From Dryas octopetala (taxonomy: Eukaryota > Streptophyta > Magnoliopsida > Rosales > Rosaceae): DNA of 64,000 nucleotides. This document shows positions 1 through 11,539 of this stretch, in pieces (the first letter of the stretch is position 1; every line of letters begins with the position of its first letter). The stretch spans positions 15,974,621-16,038,620 of the forward strand of contig OY992840.1 in the NCBI GenBank assembly GCA_963921425.1. Reading direction: 5' to 3'. The position numbers were made by a program, and so were the translations under genes. Below the pieces are notes generated by a model. That model ran no database searches. It was not told the DNA's origin and was given only the letters and a program-made list of their open reading frames with translations.

Positions 1-305
1 AAGATCCATTACATACTAGTAATATTGTTATGATTAAGTTGATCATATGTTGTCTCTATTCATTTGGTGTGTGCCCTTGGCTAAATATAAGAAATAAATT
101 TTTCTTATTGCAGATTACAATCCAACAAAAGATGAAATGAACAAACTGGGAATTTAAATGGCTTAAGAATTGGGAATGAAGTGGGGAGAGGACGTGATAT
201 CGTATAACCGAAGTTCAAATCCAATTGTGAAAAAAGAGGCTAAGGAATTGGTCAACCATAAAAAAGTTTTAAGAATTTAAGCAAGAAACTCTTTATCATG
301 TCTCT
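1..305. other. Left-edge sequence without recognised gene
   Basis: AT-rich sequence downstream of the first SWEET gene. It should include that gene's 3' UTR, because the gene is read from the minus strand and its stop codon is at 306-308. No open frame, repeat or RNA gene is recognised. Confidence 0.5.
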
Positions 306-1891
306 CTAAACACCTGAGAGTTGAACCTCTGATTGTGGTTTTTTATCATCCTCATCATCCCATTTGGTGGTCTTGTAGTAGGTGGCGTATAGGATGAGCT
401 GCACCAAGCCAGAAATTGCTCCCAAACCATTAGGAACCTACAATAATTGTTCAAAGGGTTATTAATTACTCTTTCCTTTTACAAAATTGAATCAATGTGT
501 GCATGAAAAAAAAAAAAAAAAAGTGTCAAAACAATAATTACCAGAATATTGACATCAAATTTCAGGAGTGAATAGACCATCCAAACAATTCCGTTGCAAA
601 AGTTAGCCAATGAAAGGGTAAATGGCATATACTTGACACTTTTTGTCGTGATGACCATTTTCTGAAACCCAAAAACGAAAATATATAATTTACTAATCCA
701 ACACCAAACTTAGTTCAAAGCATAAATAAAATTAATAGAAGTGCTTATGCGTACCATGACTGTCAAGGGGGATGCATACATAAGAATGTTGAATATAATA
801 CAAATGATCCCGACTATCATAGACCGGCTTTTAGTGGTACTAAAAAAGTACAAGGTTACGAAAACCACAATAGCAAAGAAGATAACTTCAATCGCAAGGC
901 CAATGAAGATCCTCCGCTGAAAAACAAAAAATTAAAAGAGGATAGAAGTGTATATTATAAGGCATTACATAGCTCGTGAAAACGTGTAGATGATATATCC
1001 AACATGAATTTCAGTTTTCCAGTATTACTTACACGTTTTGCAGAAGAAGAATATGCCAAGAAGATGGATATATAGATGAGTTCGATAAAGAATCCAGCAC
1101 CATTGGTTGTAATGACAAGAATGCTGTTAGGATGGACAAAGGGCAGGCCATAGAAGCACCACATGGAGCAATTGAGCAAAGTTACTACATATGGATCTGG
1201 CTTGTAATCCTCTACTGATTTTTGCTTGACTATTTGGATGAATGTTGGGCTGCAATATTTTTTTTCCATAATATAACACAAGATTTTTTGTAAGTTTATA
1301 GATTACAGATCACAAAGACAGAGACAAAGACAAAGAGAGTTCTTTTCAAAGACAAAGAGAGTTCTTACATTGGGGAGAGAAACAAGCCCCATGAGATGAT
1401 ATTACCTGTGAGACAAGGAACAAGAAAAGAGTTCTATGTAAGTGAGATAAGTGTATATTTGAGTAGAAATAATGCTAACTAGACATGTCGCATACATGTG
1501 TATTGAAGTTGCCAAACTAGTTATGACTCATAGTGCATAAGATTTGATGATCTTAAGACCGTAATAAGACACCCTCAAGCAATCATCGATTTCAAAATAC
1601 TTAATTCATAAAGATTCTAAATTTGAATCCCCCTCCGTTTAATATATGAAAAAACTCTAAATTCACCTCTCTTTCTCATTGATTTTAGTGTCATGGAAAT
1701 AGTAATGGCCATGCACAAGACAAAAAACAATAAATCAATAACCAAAGGATCAAAAAAGATAAAACCAAACCCTCGAGCTCGAGCTATAATGAAAATTGAG
1801 AAAAAAAGAAGTAAAAGTTAAAAGCAAATGGCAAAGTGAATAACTGACCAATAATGCCTATAACGGTTCTGATCGTTTCTGTGTGCTCCAT
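306..1891 (-). CDS. SWEET sugar transporter, clade II, intact tandem copy 1
   Basis: Bidirectional sugar uniporter of the SWEET (MtN3/saliva) family, an integral membrane protein with two triple-helix bundles joined by a linker helix. Six exons, in transcription order: 1891-1849, 1405-1369, 1249-1033, 916-755, 661-542, 437-306. These sum to 711 bases (236 residues plus stop), and every junction has GT/AG. The protein begins [15 protein letters not shown], has the conserved KPDPYV turn and GLPFVHPNS segment of the first MtN3 repeat, then YASPLTVM and KSVKYMPF of the second repeat, then [24 protein letters not shown] and an acidic cytosolic tail. The wording resembles AtSWEET4/5-type clade II proteins, which prefer hexoses; that substrate is family knowledge, not shown here. 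It is the first of a four-member same-strand array. A 20-base tandem duplication lies just beyond the donor of exon 2. Confidence 0.93.
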
Positions 1892-2945
1892 TGTTAAGAT
1901 CCAAAACAAAGCGCTTATAAAAGATTTAGAACAATAATTGACTTGATGTCTCAGATGATGATTTGAAAATTGGAACTTATTAAAAGAACTTTCTTAAATA
2001 CAACTTCTACACACCGATACCAAACAAACTTTGAAACTAAATGTGATAGAATTGTGATGCAAGTGAGATGCCTCAAATTTTATCCACAAAAAGTGAAGGG
2101 TTCTTCAGTTACATACTTATGATTTTCTTGATTTGAAAATGGTCATGCCATGTAATTTTCTGTTATAAGAATTTATAGTATTTGAGGTTGCGAGGTTATC
2201 CACTTATCCCCTCCTAAATATATTCTCTGCTGATATGCCACATCGGATATGAACAATAATTGAAATTTGACAGTCCCTCACTTGAGAATAAATTTGGACT
2301 GACAGTGTAGTTCGATCTAATATAATAAGTGAATGAGTTAATCATTTAGGTGAATATTACACATTTAATTCAACTGATTATCCAATAAGTACAGTGCTCA
2401 CAATTGCTTAAAATTATCCATTAGAAGAATATTTCTGCGAAATTTAATACTTCAATTGTGATTAAATTTCATAATCTTAATATGGATCGAATTCAAACTT
2501 GGATATGGATTAATCCGATAAGCATTTATCCATTAAATGCTAATTAATTTGAAGTCATTTTCCCTAAACCCTCTACACTTGTCAGTATTTCTTGACCATA
2601 TGCTCTATTTATTCATTTGGTGTTCGGCCTTAATTTGCAAAATTATTTTGAGCCATAGAGTGAAGTAAGTTTGTGAACTTCTAAATTTAATGAAGGCCTA
2701 TTTCTCTGTTATGACATTTGCAATTTTGCATATTTGGCTTGGTGGGGGTGTGACATACCAATTTTTGCTTATTTTCCTGGTAAAATAGATTGAAATTTCA
2801 CGACCTTAGCTAGCATAGTAAATCAAGAAATAAATATTCTTTATTATGAAAAATGTTACAAACTACAATTCAGGAAAATATACAATATGCACGAATTGAT
2901 CGAGATCGAATTAATGAGTCCATGAAACAAATGTCTCTCTAAACA
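1892..2945. other. Intergenic spacer between SWEET copies 1 and 2
   Basis: About 1 kb of AT-rich DNA containing the upstream region of SWEET copy 1. No gene or clear transposon end is recognised. Confidence 0.5.
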
Positions 2946-4366
2946 CCAGAGAGTTGAACCTCCGATTATGATTTTTCATCATCCTCATCAATTAGAAATG
3001 GAACCTCCGATTGTGATTTGGCGTATAGGATGAGCTGAACCAAGCCAGAAATTGATCCCAAATTAACCATTAGGAACCTACAACAATTGTTCAAAGGGTT
3101 GTTAATTACTCTTCCTGTTCACAATGTGTCATGAAAAAAAAAAAAAAAAAGTTTCCAACAATAATTACCAGAATATTGACATCAAATTTAAGGAGTGAAT
3201 AGACGACCCAAACAATTCCATTGCAAAAGTTAACGAGTGAGAGGGCAAATGGCATGTTCTTGACACTTTGTCTTAATGACCATTTTCTGAAACCCAAAAA
3301 AACAAAAAATATAACTCAACACCAAACTTAATTCAAGATGTTACCAAAAATAGAACTTAATTCAAAGCATCAATAAAAGTAATAGAAATCATACGTACCA
3401 TGACGGTGAAGGGGATGTATATATATATACATAAAGATATTGAATATAATACAAATGATTCTAACTATCATAGACCGATCTTTAGTGGTACTAAAAAAGA
3501 ACATGCTTACGAAAACCACAATGACGAAGAAGATAATTAACTTCAATCACAAGGGCAATGAAGATCTTTCGCTGAAAAAAATACAAAATGTAAGTTATAA
3601 GGTATTACATAGCTCGTGAAAACGTGCATATAAATATGAATTATAGTTTTCAAGTATTACTTACGCGTTTTTCACTGGAAGAGTAAACCAAGAAGATAGG
3701 AATATAGATGAGTTCAATAAAGAATCCAGCACTATTGATTGTAATGACAAGAAGGCTCTCAGGATGAACAATGGGCAAGCCGTACAAGGACCACATAGCG
3801 CAATTGAGCAAAGTTGCTACATATGGATCTGGCTTGAATTCACCTACGTACTGATTTTTTCTGGATTATATTGATGAATGTTGGGCTGCAATATCATTTT
3901 TTTTCCATAATGTAACAAAAGATTTTGTAAGCTAGTGTAAAGATTATAGATCACTTGCAGAGAGAGAGAGAGAGAGAGTTCTTACATTGGGGAGGCAAAC
4001 AAGCCCAATGAGATGACATTACCTGTGAGAGAAGGAACAAGATAATTATAAATGCATATTTGAGTACAAATGATGCTAACTAAATACGTATTAAGACCCA
4101 CAACCAGTAATTTAAAGAAACTCTAAAATCTAAATCCATTTCCTCTTTCTCTTTGGTTTTAGTATCATCAAAATAGGCCATGCACAACACAAAAAAAAAT
4201 AACAAAATTAAGGATCAAAAAAGATAAACTCAGATGCTAGCTAGAGATTGAGCTCGAATATAATGAAAATTGAGAAAAATAGAAGTAAAAGTTAAAAAGC
4301 AAATGTCAAGATGAATAACTGACCAATAACGCCTACAACGGTTCTGCTTACGTCTGTGTTCACCAT
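2938..4366 (-). pseudogene. SWEET pseudogene, tandem copy 2
   Basis: All six SWEET exons can be aligned to copy 1 in the same order: exon 1 at 4366-4324 (ATG, MVNTDVSRTVVGVIG), exon 2 near 4022-3987, exon 3 near 3893-3665, exon 4 near 3571-3400, exon 5 near 3294-3172 and a damaged exon 6 near 3080-2940. The frame is broken many times. Exon 3 has an insertion that brings a TGA soon after the KKSV segment. Exon 5 has lost two bases in the KTKSVK codons. Exon 4 is distorted by an expanded TA run. Exon 6 has a four-base insertion giving a stop right after VPNG, and a rearranged tail that replaces the YYKTT segment with a repeated stretch. Splice sites are largely kept, so it is a duplicated rather than a retroposed copy. 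It cannot encode a transporter. Confidence 0.9.
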
Positions 4367-5474
4367 GTTTACGTTTAGAGGTTCAAAACAAATTAAGAGC
4401 ATATAAGAAAATTACTACAATACGTACTTGACGGCTCTAAGGATGATTTCAAAAATTTAAACTTATTTTTAAAGGGCCAACTTTCGTAAATACAACCTCG
4501 ATCTACACCGATACTAAACAAACTTTGAAACTAAAAATGTGCAAAAATGTGATGTAAGTGACGTGCCTCAAATTTTATCCACACAACTTATAAGGGTTCG
4601 TCAGTTATATATTTATTATGTTTTTATTGATCTGAAAATGGTCATGCCAAGTAATATTCTGTTATATAGTTATGTTGAATATCTGTTGAAAATGTGAAAA
4701 AACTGTGATAGTAATCACAAACCAGACAGAGCTTCTCTTACCTGATCATCTGAAGAGGCACAGTTTGGGCTTATTTTCAAGGGCCTTTAAACAAAGGCTG
4801 AATTAAGAAACACAACATAGGAAAATTAATAGCACAAGGCAGTCCAATTTTAACTTGCCGATGGTTTGGCATGGAGATCATATTGTTCCATTCGCAACTG
4901 TTTGCTGATAGATGGTCTATCGAAACTCTCATTGATCGTTATAGTTATATATGTCGCTCAATTATACCCAACAATCATTGCCATATTACTTGGTGAATAA
5001 ATTTGGTGAAAAAACTTGATATTTCTAGGACTCAAATTTTCTCTCTACATCGGTCTTCGATCTATTCCTATAAAAAGTAATGTATTGTCATTCTGAAAAA
5101 TGTGCGACTTGGAATGTCCAAAATACAACTTGAATTACCTAAAGTACAACTTAAGATGCCTAAAACTATAACTTGAGATGCCTCAAAATATGAGTTGGGA
5201 TGCCCAAAAATAGGACTTGATCGAGGTGCCCAATTATGTATAACTTAAGATGTACAAAAAATACAACATACCCAAATTAAGATACTGGATTAATATATAC
5301 GACTTAAGATTTGTAGAAGGTGATTGGTATACATTAATGATCAATACTGTCTCTCATTTTGTTAGAGGATGTAAAGTTCGTTTTTATTAATAATTAGTTT
5401 TTTAGACAAATATACAATGCACGAATTGAGAATTCGTTGCCCTTAATTAAAAGAAACTTGTTTATCATGTCTCT
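4367..5474. other. Spacer between SWEET copies 2 and 3
   Basis: AT-rich spacer with no gene. Its one notable content is a degenerate tandem array between about 5107 and 5310, listed separately. Confidence 0.5.
5107..5310. repeat. Degenerate ~22-bp tandem array
   Basis: A motif close to AACTTGAGATGCCTAAAATA recurs about eight or nine times with substitutions and small indels. Instances include the stretches starting near 5107, 5135, 5150, 5170, 5195, 5240 and 5300. It lies between SWEET copies 2 and 3 and matches nothing in the intact copies. Confidence 0.6.
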
Positions 5475-5603
5475 CTAAATATCCGACAGTAGAACCTCGG
5501 ACCGTGGTCTTTCATCATCCTCATCCCATCGGGTGGTCTTGTAGTAGGTAACATATAGGATGAGCTGCACCAAGCCTGAAATTGATCCCAAGCCATTGGG
5601 TAC
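5475..5603 (-). pseudogene. Orphan last exon of a SWEET gene, tandem copy 3
   Basis: Only exon 6 is present. It translates cleanly from [26 protein letters not shown] through an acidic tail to a TAG stop, is one codon shorter than in the intact copies, and is preceded (minus strand) by a normal acceptor and about 80 bases of recognisable intron. Homology to the array ends near 5685, where unrelated sequence begins. The other five exons are absent between here and copy 4, so this is a truncated gene rather than a working one. Confidence 0.85.
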
Positions 5604-7452
5604 CTACAAGAATTGTTCAAACAAAAGAGGTTATTGATCGATTACTCTTCTGTTTTAGAAAATTGAATTAATGTGGGCATAAGAAAATTGTCTTAGATTA
5701 ATTAATGTGGCTAAAATTTAGCTATCCTTGTTGGAGTTGCTCTGACATCAATTCGTTTTCATTGAGACCATCTCCTAATCCGTTGCTTAGATGACTTTTC
5801 TTTTTCATTTGATCTTATCCTTGTTGCATTGTTCTAAATTTTGTGGCGTTGGAAGCAGAACCAAGCAGAGCGTATTGGCTGGCCACGAATCACATGATGA
5901 TTTTGGATAGTTCGTTGGCATAGAGATCATCCAACATTTGTATTCGGATTTGCATTTTCTAAATATTTTAATTGATTGGGATGGGAGTCGCTGCACTCTT
6001 TTAATAGCCTAATGATAATGGTGAATATATATGTTTTTATTTGGTGAATCGATTGGCCCAGCAATTCTGGGTTGAATACAATAAATGTGTATGCATTACT
6101 TTCAATTTAGTGTATGCATGTGTTTTACTTTCAATTTACTTTCAGTTTCTCTCATTGTAGTTTTCTGTTATTTTGTAGTGTTTGTAATTAGTGGGAGAGA
6201 GAGAGACATATGATTACAAAAAAAAAAAAAACAAAGTCGTTTACCTATGGTGTTTTTATTTTTTGGGTCTGAATGTTTACCTATGGTTTTCCTTTAGTTC
6301 AGAAAACAGTCAGCTCCAAGAAGGTATTTGTGTTTCATGTTCATATCCCAGTAAAAACGTAGTAGTTTATACTTCTCTTAAGCATTTGCATAGAACCATC
6401 GTAAAGAGACATATTCTTCTGAATTTTTCTTTTCACTCATGTACACAATTGTTATGATACATCTTTTCTTTTTCTTTTATGGGTGTTTGATATAATTATG
6501 GGTTGGAAGTTAGAATGAATGAATACCTTATGATCATTAACAGTAATAATTGTTACTTTATCATGTTTAGGTACATATATAGGAACTGATTTTGAGTTAT
6601 ATTGACTTTAAAGAAGTTCGTGTGCCTATGGCTAAATGCTAGATATGAACTATGTTTATAGCCTGTTGGTTGTATCACTAATTGAACCTCAAGGCAGAGG
6701 CCAGTGAATGTTATACAAGACTAATTGATATTCTTTCATTGCAAAACGTTATTCGTATTCATCAGTTCCTTTTGTAAACATTTAGAAGTCCATTGAGCCC
6801 TTGACTATGAAATGACTCTTTCTCATGTTTGTTTACGGCCCTAACATTCCTTATTTGGGTTTCTATTGATATTGATTCATTTATCTATTTATTCTGTAGG
6901 TTGGAGGTAACAATGGCAGGAGTAATGAAAAAGTTCATTAATTACTGCGTCGTTGTTTATGTTGTTTCAACCTCCGTCTGGGAAATACTGATTTCTTTTC
7001 TTAAAAATTAATATTACTTATCAAAAACCTACCAACAGTGAAGATTAATATTACTTATCTTTTGTTTATAATGTGACATACAATTGTTTCACCATGACCG
7101 CCGGCATCATTATTTTAATTACTTATACAATTGTTTTCTTTTAATTGTTAATGGTAAAATTGGACAAAATATTATTAATTAACCAAAAAAAAAAAGGGTG
7201 AACAGAGCAAACTTGAGAGCTCAAATATACTCATTCCTTCACAAGAATTCCATAATCGATCTCAACTGACATACTTTTGTTTAAGAAATGAATCTTCCTT
7301 ATGACTAATCTCAAAACGACATTCAAGAAAACATACAAATTACCAAAATTGAGTATTCAAATGGATCAAGAAGTTAACGTGTTGGCCTAAAAAGAAAAAG
7401 ACCAAAAAGCATTTGTTAATTATTGATGGAAGAAACTGTTGGGCATGTTTCT
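5604..7452. other. Sequence replacing the body of SWEET copy 3
   Basis: About 1.8 kb, AT-rich. The first 80 bases are residual SWEET intron 5. Near 5695-5745 a stretch reading GAGCAACTCCAACAAGG on the minus strand, next to TAGCTAAATTTTAGCC, resembles a PIF/Harbinger-type MITE end, but I see no matching second end. The rest holds only short chance frames; no gene is supported. Confidence 0.4.
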
Positions 7453-8430
7453 CTAAACATTGGAGAGTTGGACCTCTGATCGTGACTTTTCATCTTCGTC
7501 CTCATCCCATCGGGTTGTCTTATAGAAGGTGGCATATAGGATAAGCTGCACCAACCCGGAAAGCGCTCCCAACCCATTTGGAATCTATCAAAATAATTCA
7601 AACAAATCAGTTAAAAAAAAAAAAATCAATATTTCTAATTGGTCTTTTCTTAAAACTTTGTTTTAGACAATTACCAGGATATTGATATCAAATTTGAGGA
7701 GTGCATAGATCAGCCAGACAATTCCATTGAGGAAGTTAGCAATTGAGAGCGCAAATGGCATGTACTTGACGCTCTTTGTCTTAATGACCATTTTCTGTCA
7801 GTCCAAAATGAAAATATATATGTTACTTTTTTTTATGACCGGAACTTATTTCAAGGCATTTAATAAGCATAATAGAAATAGAAATTATACATACCATGAC
7901 TGTCAAGGGTGATGCATACATAAGAATGTTGAAGATAATACAAATGATTCCAATTATCAAAGTGCGGTCTTTGGTGGTGTGAAAAACAAGCATGGTAATC
8001 AAAACCACGACAACAAAGAAGATAACTTCGATTGCAAGAGCAATGTAGATCCTTTTCTGAAAGGAAAAAAAAAAAGGATAAAAGTGTTACAAGGCATTAC
8101 AAATTAAACTCGTGACAAAGCGCATATGAAAACATGCATTTGAATTTTTAGTAGTATATACGTACGCATTTGGAATCAGAAGCGAATGTTAAATAGATGG
8201 AAATATATACGAGTTCAATAATGAATCCAGCGCCATTGATTGTAATGACAAGAGTGCTGTCTGGATGGACAAAAGGCATGCCATAAAGGACCCACATCGC
8301 ACAATTGAGCAATGTTGCTACATAAGGATCCGGCTTGAAATCTGAAACTGATTTTTGCTTGATGATTTTGATAAATGTTGGGCTGCAATATTTTCATTAA
8401 TTAACATATATGAGATTATTGTTAATCACA

Positions 8431-8471
<41 letters not shown>

Positions 8472-9535
8472 TGTTGAGAGTAATGTGGAGCAATGTCCCA
8501 CATCGGAAAACTAGAGCTTAGCATATGTGCTTATAAGTCTTGGGTCTCTCCACCCATTGCCAATTGGTTTTGGGTTAGATGCTCTAATTCTATCATGGTA
8601 TCAGAGCCAGGTTATCCGCGTGTAAGGCCTAACGGTCACACGTGCTCCCACGTCACCCAATACAATTTGTTCACGTGTAAGGCTCAAAAATCTCGCCACA
8701 CGTGCGGGGGCGTGTTGAGAGTAATGTGGAGCAATGTCCCACATCGGAAATCTAGAGCTTAGCATATGTGCTTATAAGTCTTGGGCCTCTCCACCCATTA
8801 CCAATTGGTTTTGGGTTGGATGCTCTAATTCTATCAAGAGAGAGAGAGAGAGAATTACATTGGGGAAAGAAACAAGCCCAAAGAGATGATATTACCTACG
8901 AGGGAAGGAACAAGAAATGAATTAGTTGAAACCAAGGAAGGAAAATATTAAAGCTGAAACCAGAAAAGAAAAAAAGAGAATAAACAGATCAACTAGCTAG
9001 ACGAAAGTAAATTATAGATAGAACTCAATACCTATATATATATATATTCATCATGTCTCTTAAATCATTTATTACATAATTACTATATTTATCTTTTTAC
9101 ACATACATGCAGGTCTTTTACCTGTTTTTGAAAGAGCAGAAACCTAATTAAGCACCTCTCGGATGCATTTTAAAGTTGCCAACCTTGTCAATTTTGCACT
9201 ATGCATATATGCATGCATTGTGGCCTTTTTTTTTTTTTTTGGATTGACATGCATTGTGACTCTAATGCATGAATTTTGATGAATCTTCATTAATTGTCTA
9301 GTAAGACCCATGCACAAACAGCCCTCAATGCATGTGTATGCAATTGATACTTTGACCAAAAATTCTTTTTCTTCCCATATTGATAAACAAATAATGACAA
9401 TGGATTACAAAATCAAAATAAAAAAAGGAAAAGTAAATTAAGGCAGACACAAATTATATATATGTATGTATCTATAAATATATATGACTGACCGATAATG
9501 CCTACAATGGTTCTGATTGTGCTGGGGTTCACCAT
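7453..9535 (-). CDS. SWEET sugar transporter, clade II, intact tandem copy 4
   Basis: Six exons in transcription order: 9535-9493, 8895-8859, 8382-8166, 8056-7895, 7794-7675, 7584-7453, giving 711 bases (236 residues plus stop), with all junctions GT/AG and in phase. The protein starts [15 protein letters not shown] and has [37 protein letters not shown] and INGAGF in the first repeat, MYASPLTVM and [18 protein letters not shown] in the second, and ends [11 protein letters not shown]. Seven membrane helices are expected for the family. Exon sizes are identical to copy 1, so the two are recent tandem paralogues. A complete TRIM retrotransposon and an (AT)/(AG) microsatellite lie in intron 2, which may affect splicing but leaves the coding exons untouched. 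Clade II and a hexose preference are inferred from resemblance to AtSWEET4/5-type proteins. Confidence 0.94.
8437..8471. repeat. (AT)n-(AG)n compound microsatellite
   Basis: Alternating AT runs directly followed by about 12 AG units, in intron 2 of the distal SWEET gene. The AG run forms the left flank of the TRIM insertion, and AG repeats continue on its right flank. Confidence 0.9.
8472..8836 (+). mobile_element. TRIM (miniature LTR retrotransposon), complete
   Basis: Two 124-base direct repeats, at 8472-8595 and 8713-8836, both begin TGTTGAGAG and end TTCTATCA and differ at only a few positions. Directly after the left repeat comes TGGTATCAGAGCC, the primer-binding site complementary to initiator methionine tRNA. 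Directly before the right repeat is a G-rich polypurine-like tract (8705-8711). The internal region is only 117 bases and codes for nothing. The flanks are AGAGA on both sides, a 5-base target duplication, although it lies in an AG microsatellite. This meets the definition of a TRIM; mobilisation would need proteins from an autonomous LTR element elsewhere. Confidence 0.92.
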
Positions 9536-10358
9536 TTTGACGTTTAGACAACAAGTGGTTTGTACTTTTGTCACAGAGGGTAAACAACAAGTTTCAATGT
9601 GCTGATGATCATGATTTGAACCTTTGTATTTATAATTGAAAGGGATAAACCACGTGGGCGTTTTCTTCTGCATGGATATATACCATGAAATTTGGAAACA
9701 AAAGAAAATATTATCCACTGAAAATGAAGGGCTCAACTGATAATTCGTCCTTAATTCTAATTGTCCTTAAATATTCTCATTTGCCGATTTATTCATGGCT
9801 CTGGAAAAAAAGTGAAAGAGCTGGTAGACTTATTATAGAAGGGTTTTCTTGTTCCTTTCCCATCGCACAGTTGCTTGTAAAAGTCAGATTTAGTGCATTT
9901 AATTTCTTTTTTTTAAATACTATCTCTTTTTCTAATTGGTTATCTCAAGCCAATTAGTGACACGCCCATACTCACCCAAAGGTCAGAAGCCTCGCCACCA
10001 CTGACGGTGAGGCGTGTTTTGGCATAAGATTTTTTGTGCTATAAAGAGCTGGTAGACTGATTATCCACTGTTGGATTGGTAGTGGTGAGTCTGATGACTG
10101 TTGATAGTAGTGGACGTGGCATTTTCTTGTTTTCTTTTCTTTTCTCTTTCCCCTTGTCTATTTCTAACATTTTTTCCTTTTAGACAACTTCAAATCTTAA
10201 AGAAAAGAACAAAGGCCAAAATTTGAACAGTCAAAAAGAAAATCCCTTGGCAAATAAATAATGGTTTTGGGTTCATGTGAAATCTACAATGATGTCCACA
10301 TATATCAATGGCTGAAACAACTTAATTCAAATTCTTTTTTTTTTTTTTTTGGGATATT
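9536..10358. other. Intergenic region upstream of SWEET copy 4
   Basis: Promoter-side sequence of the SWEET gene followed by AT-rich spacer. It contains homopolymer T runs and short chance frames only. Confidence 0.45.
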
Positions 10359-11335
10359 TTCATAATAAAATCATTAGCACCTTAAAATTTCAGAATGATC
10401 GAACTGGTCTTCTCCCTTTAATTTGGTTCATGAAGAATTAGATACTTCATTTTTGTACACAAACTGACAAAAGATATTAGCAAAAGACCATGATGTTCTG
10501 CTTTCACATATATGTGAGTTTTAGCTCTGTTCCTCTTCTTATTTTTGGCAATTTAGCAAAGCACAATGGGATAAACAGAGATCAACTATTGTGATTTTTG
10601 GTCCCTTCCATACCACAATCATGGGATAAAATTACAACTTGATAAAGAGTGCTTTATTGCTTCCCCAAATAACATGCTTGAAAAATGGGTTACTTTCTCA
10701 ACCCCTGTGCTTATATTGAGTAATATCAATGGCAGTGTTTCTTTAGGTATTTCAAAGTTGAACACAATATATAACATGTTTTTCAGAACCATAATTGATC
10801 ACTCATTTACAGGAAAATTCAAATTTGGCTGTGTAAAGGTATGTATCCAAGTGACATAGTAATAGCTCCTGAAATTAAAACAGAGCTATTTTTTTTTTGA
10901 CAAACAAAGGGTAAAACTTTTGTATCAATCTGATACCAGCTGGCTTCATATGAATGCATTTACATGGAATGTGGAAAGAATTTAAGATGATGAATCATCG
11001 TCGTTGAATGGATTATTCTTCACTACTCATCCATCTGGAAGATTGCTATATGCAAGGCTTTGGTTGTGTAGGATTGCATGTGCTCCTTCAACAATGTAAT
11101 TCTCAGCTAACATTGCAAGAACAGCTGTAGTGTACATCATTTGAAGCTCAGTTTTTTTATTTGATCATGAAGCTAATACATATATCAGGAAGATGTTGCC
11201 CGAAAATCGCAACCACATTAGTCTTTTTCCCACAACTTGTCTCTTCCTTGTTCAGCTCCAAAGAGCTGGGATGGAGATGAAGAAGGGGGAGAACGGTAAT
11301 TTTCAACAATGAAACCACACAATATATGTTGCATG
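10359..11335 (-). pseudogene. Decayed partial duplicate of the U-box gene 3' end
   Basis: From about 11335 down to 10980 the minus strand is recognisable as the C-terminal coding part of the U-box/ARM gene at 20417-22477. It carries the SSRWMSS tail region, the ACTGCAAGAACTGC-like ARM stretch and the CCACAACTTGTC block, with a deletion of about 200 bases and several frame breaks. From about 10980 to 10359 it continues as a diverged copy of that gene's downstream flank: the segment around TTTAATTTGGTTCATGAAGA at 10418 matches 19700, and AAACAGAGATCAACTATTGTG at 10574 matches 19840. It is therefore a genomic duplicate including non-coding flank, not a retrocopy. No function is expected. Confidence 0.85.
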
Positions 11336-11539
11336 GATCCACCAACTTGGTTTAAAGGGTAAGATTATGTACAGATTCTTGGATTTGGTTATGAGGGTTA
11401 TTATGATACAGAATGTATGAGCTGAGGAAATGAGGAAAAAAAATGCAGATGCAGAAAGTTGGACAGTGAGGTTAGAAAACGAAACAAACAAGCAAAAGAA
11501 AAGAAAAGAGATTATGTTAATTTTTGGAAAAGAGCAATG

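Noticed and set aside
8493-8762. 89-codon frame
   Set aside because: Runs through the TRIM LTR, primer site and second LTR; such elements are non-coding.
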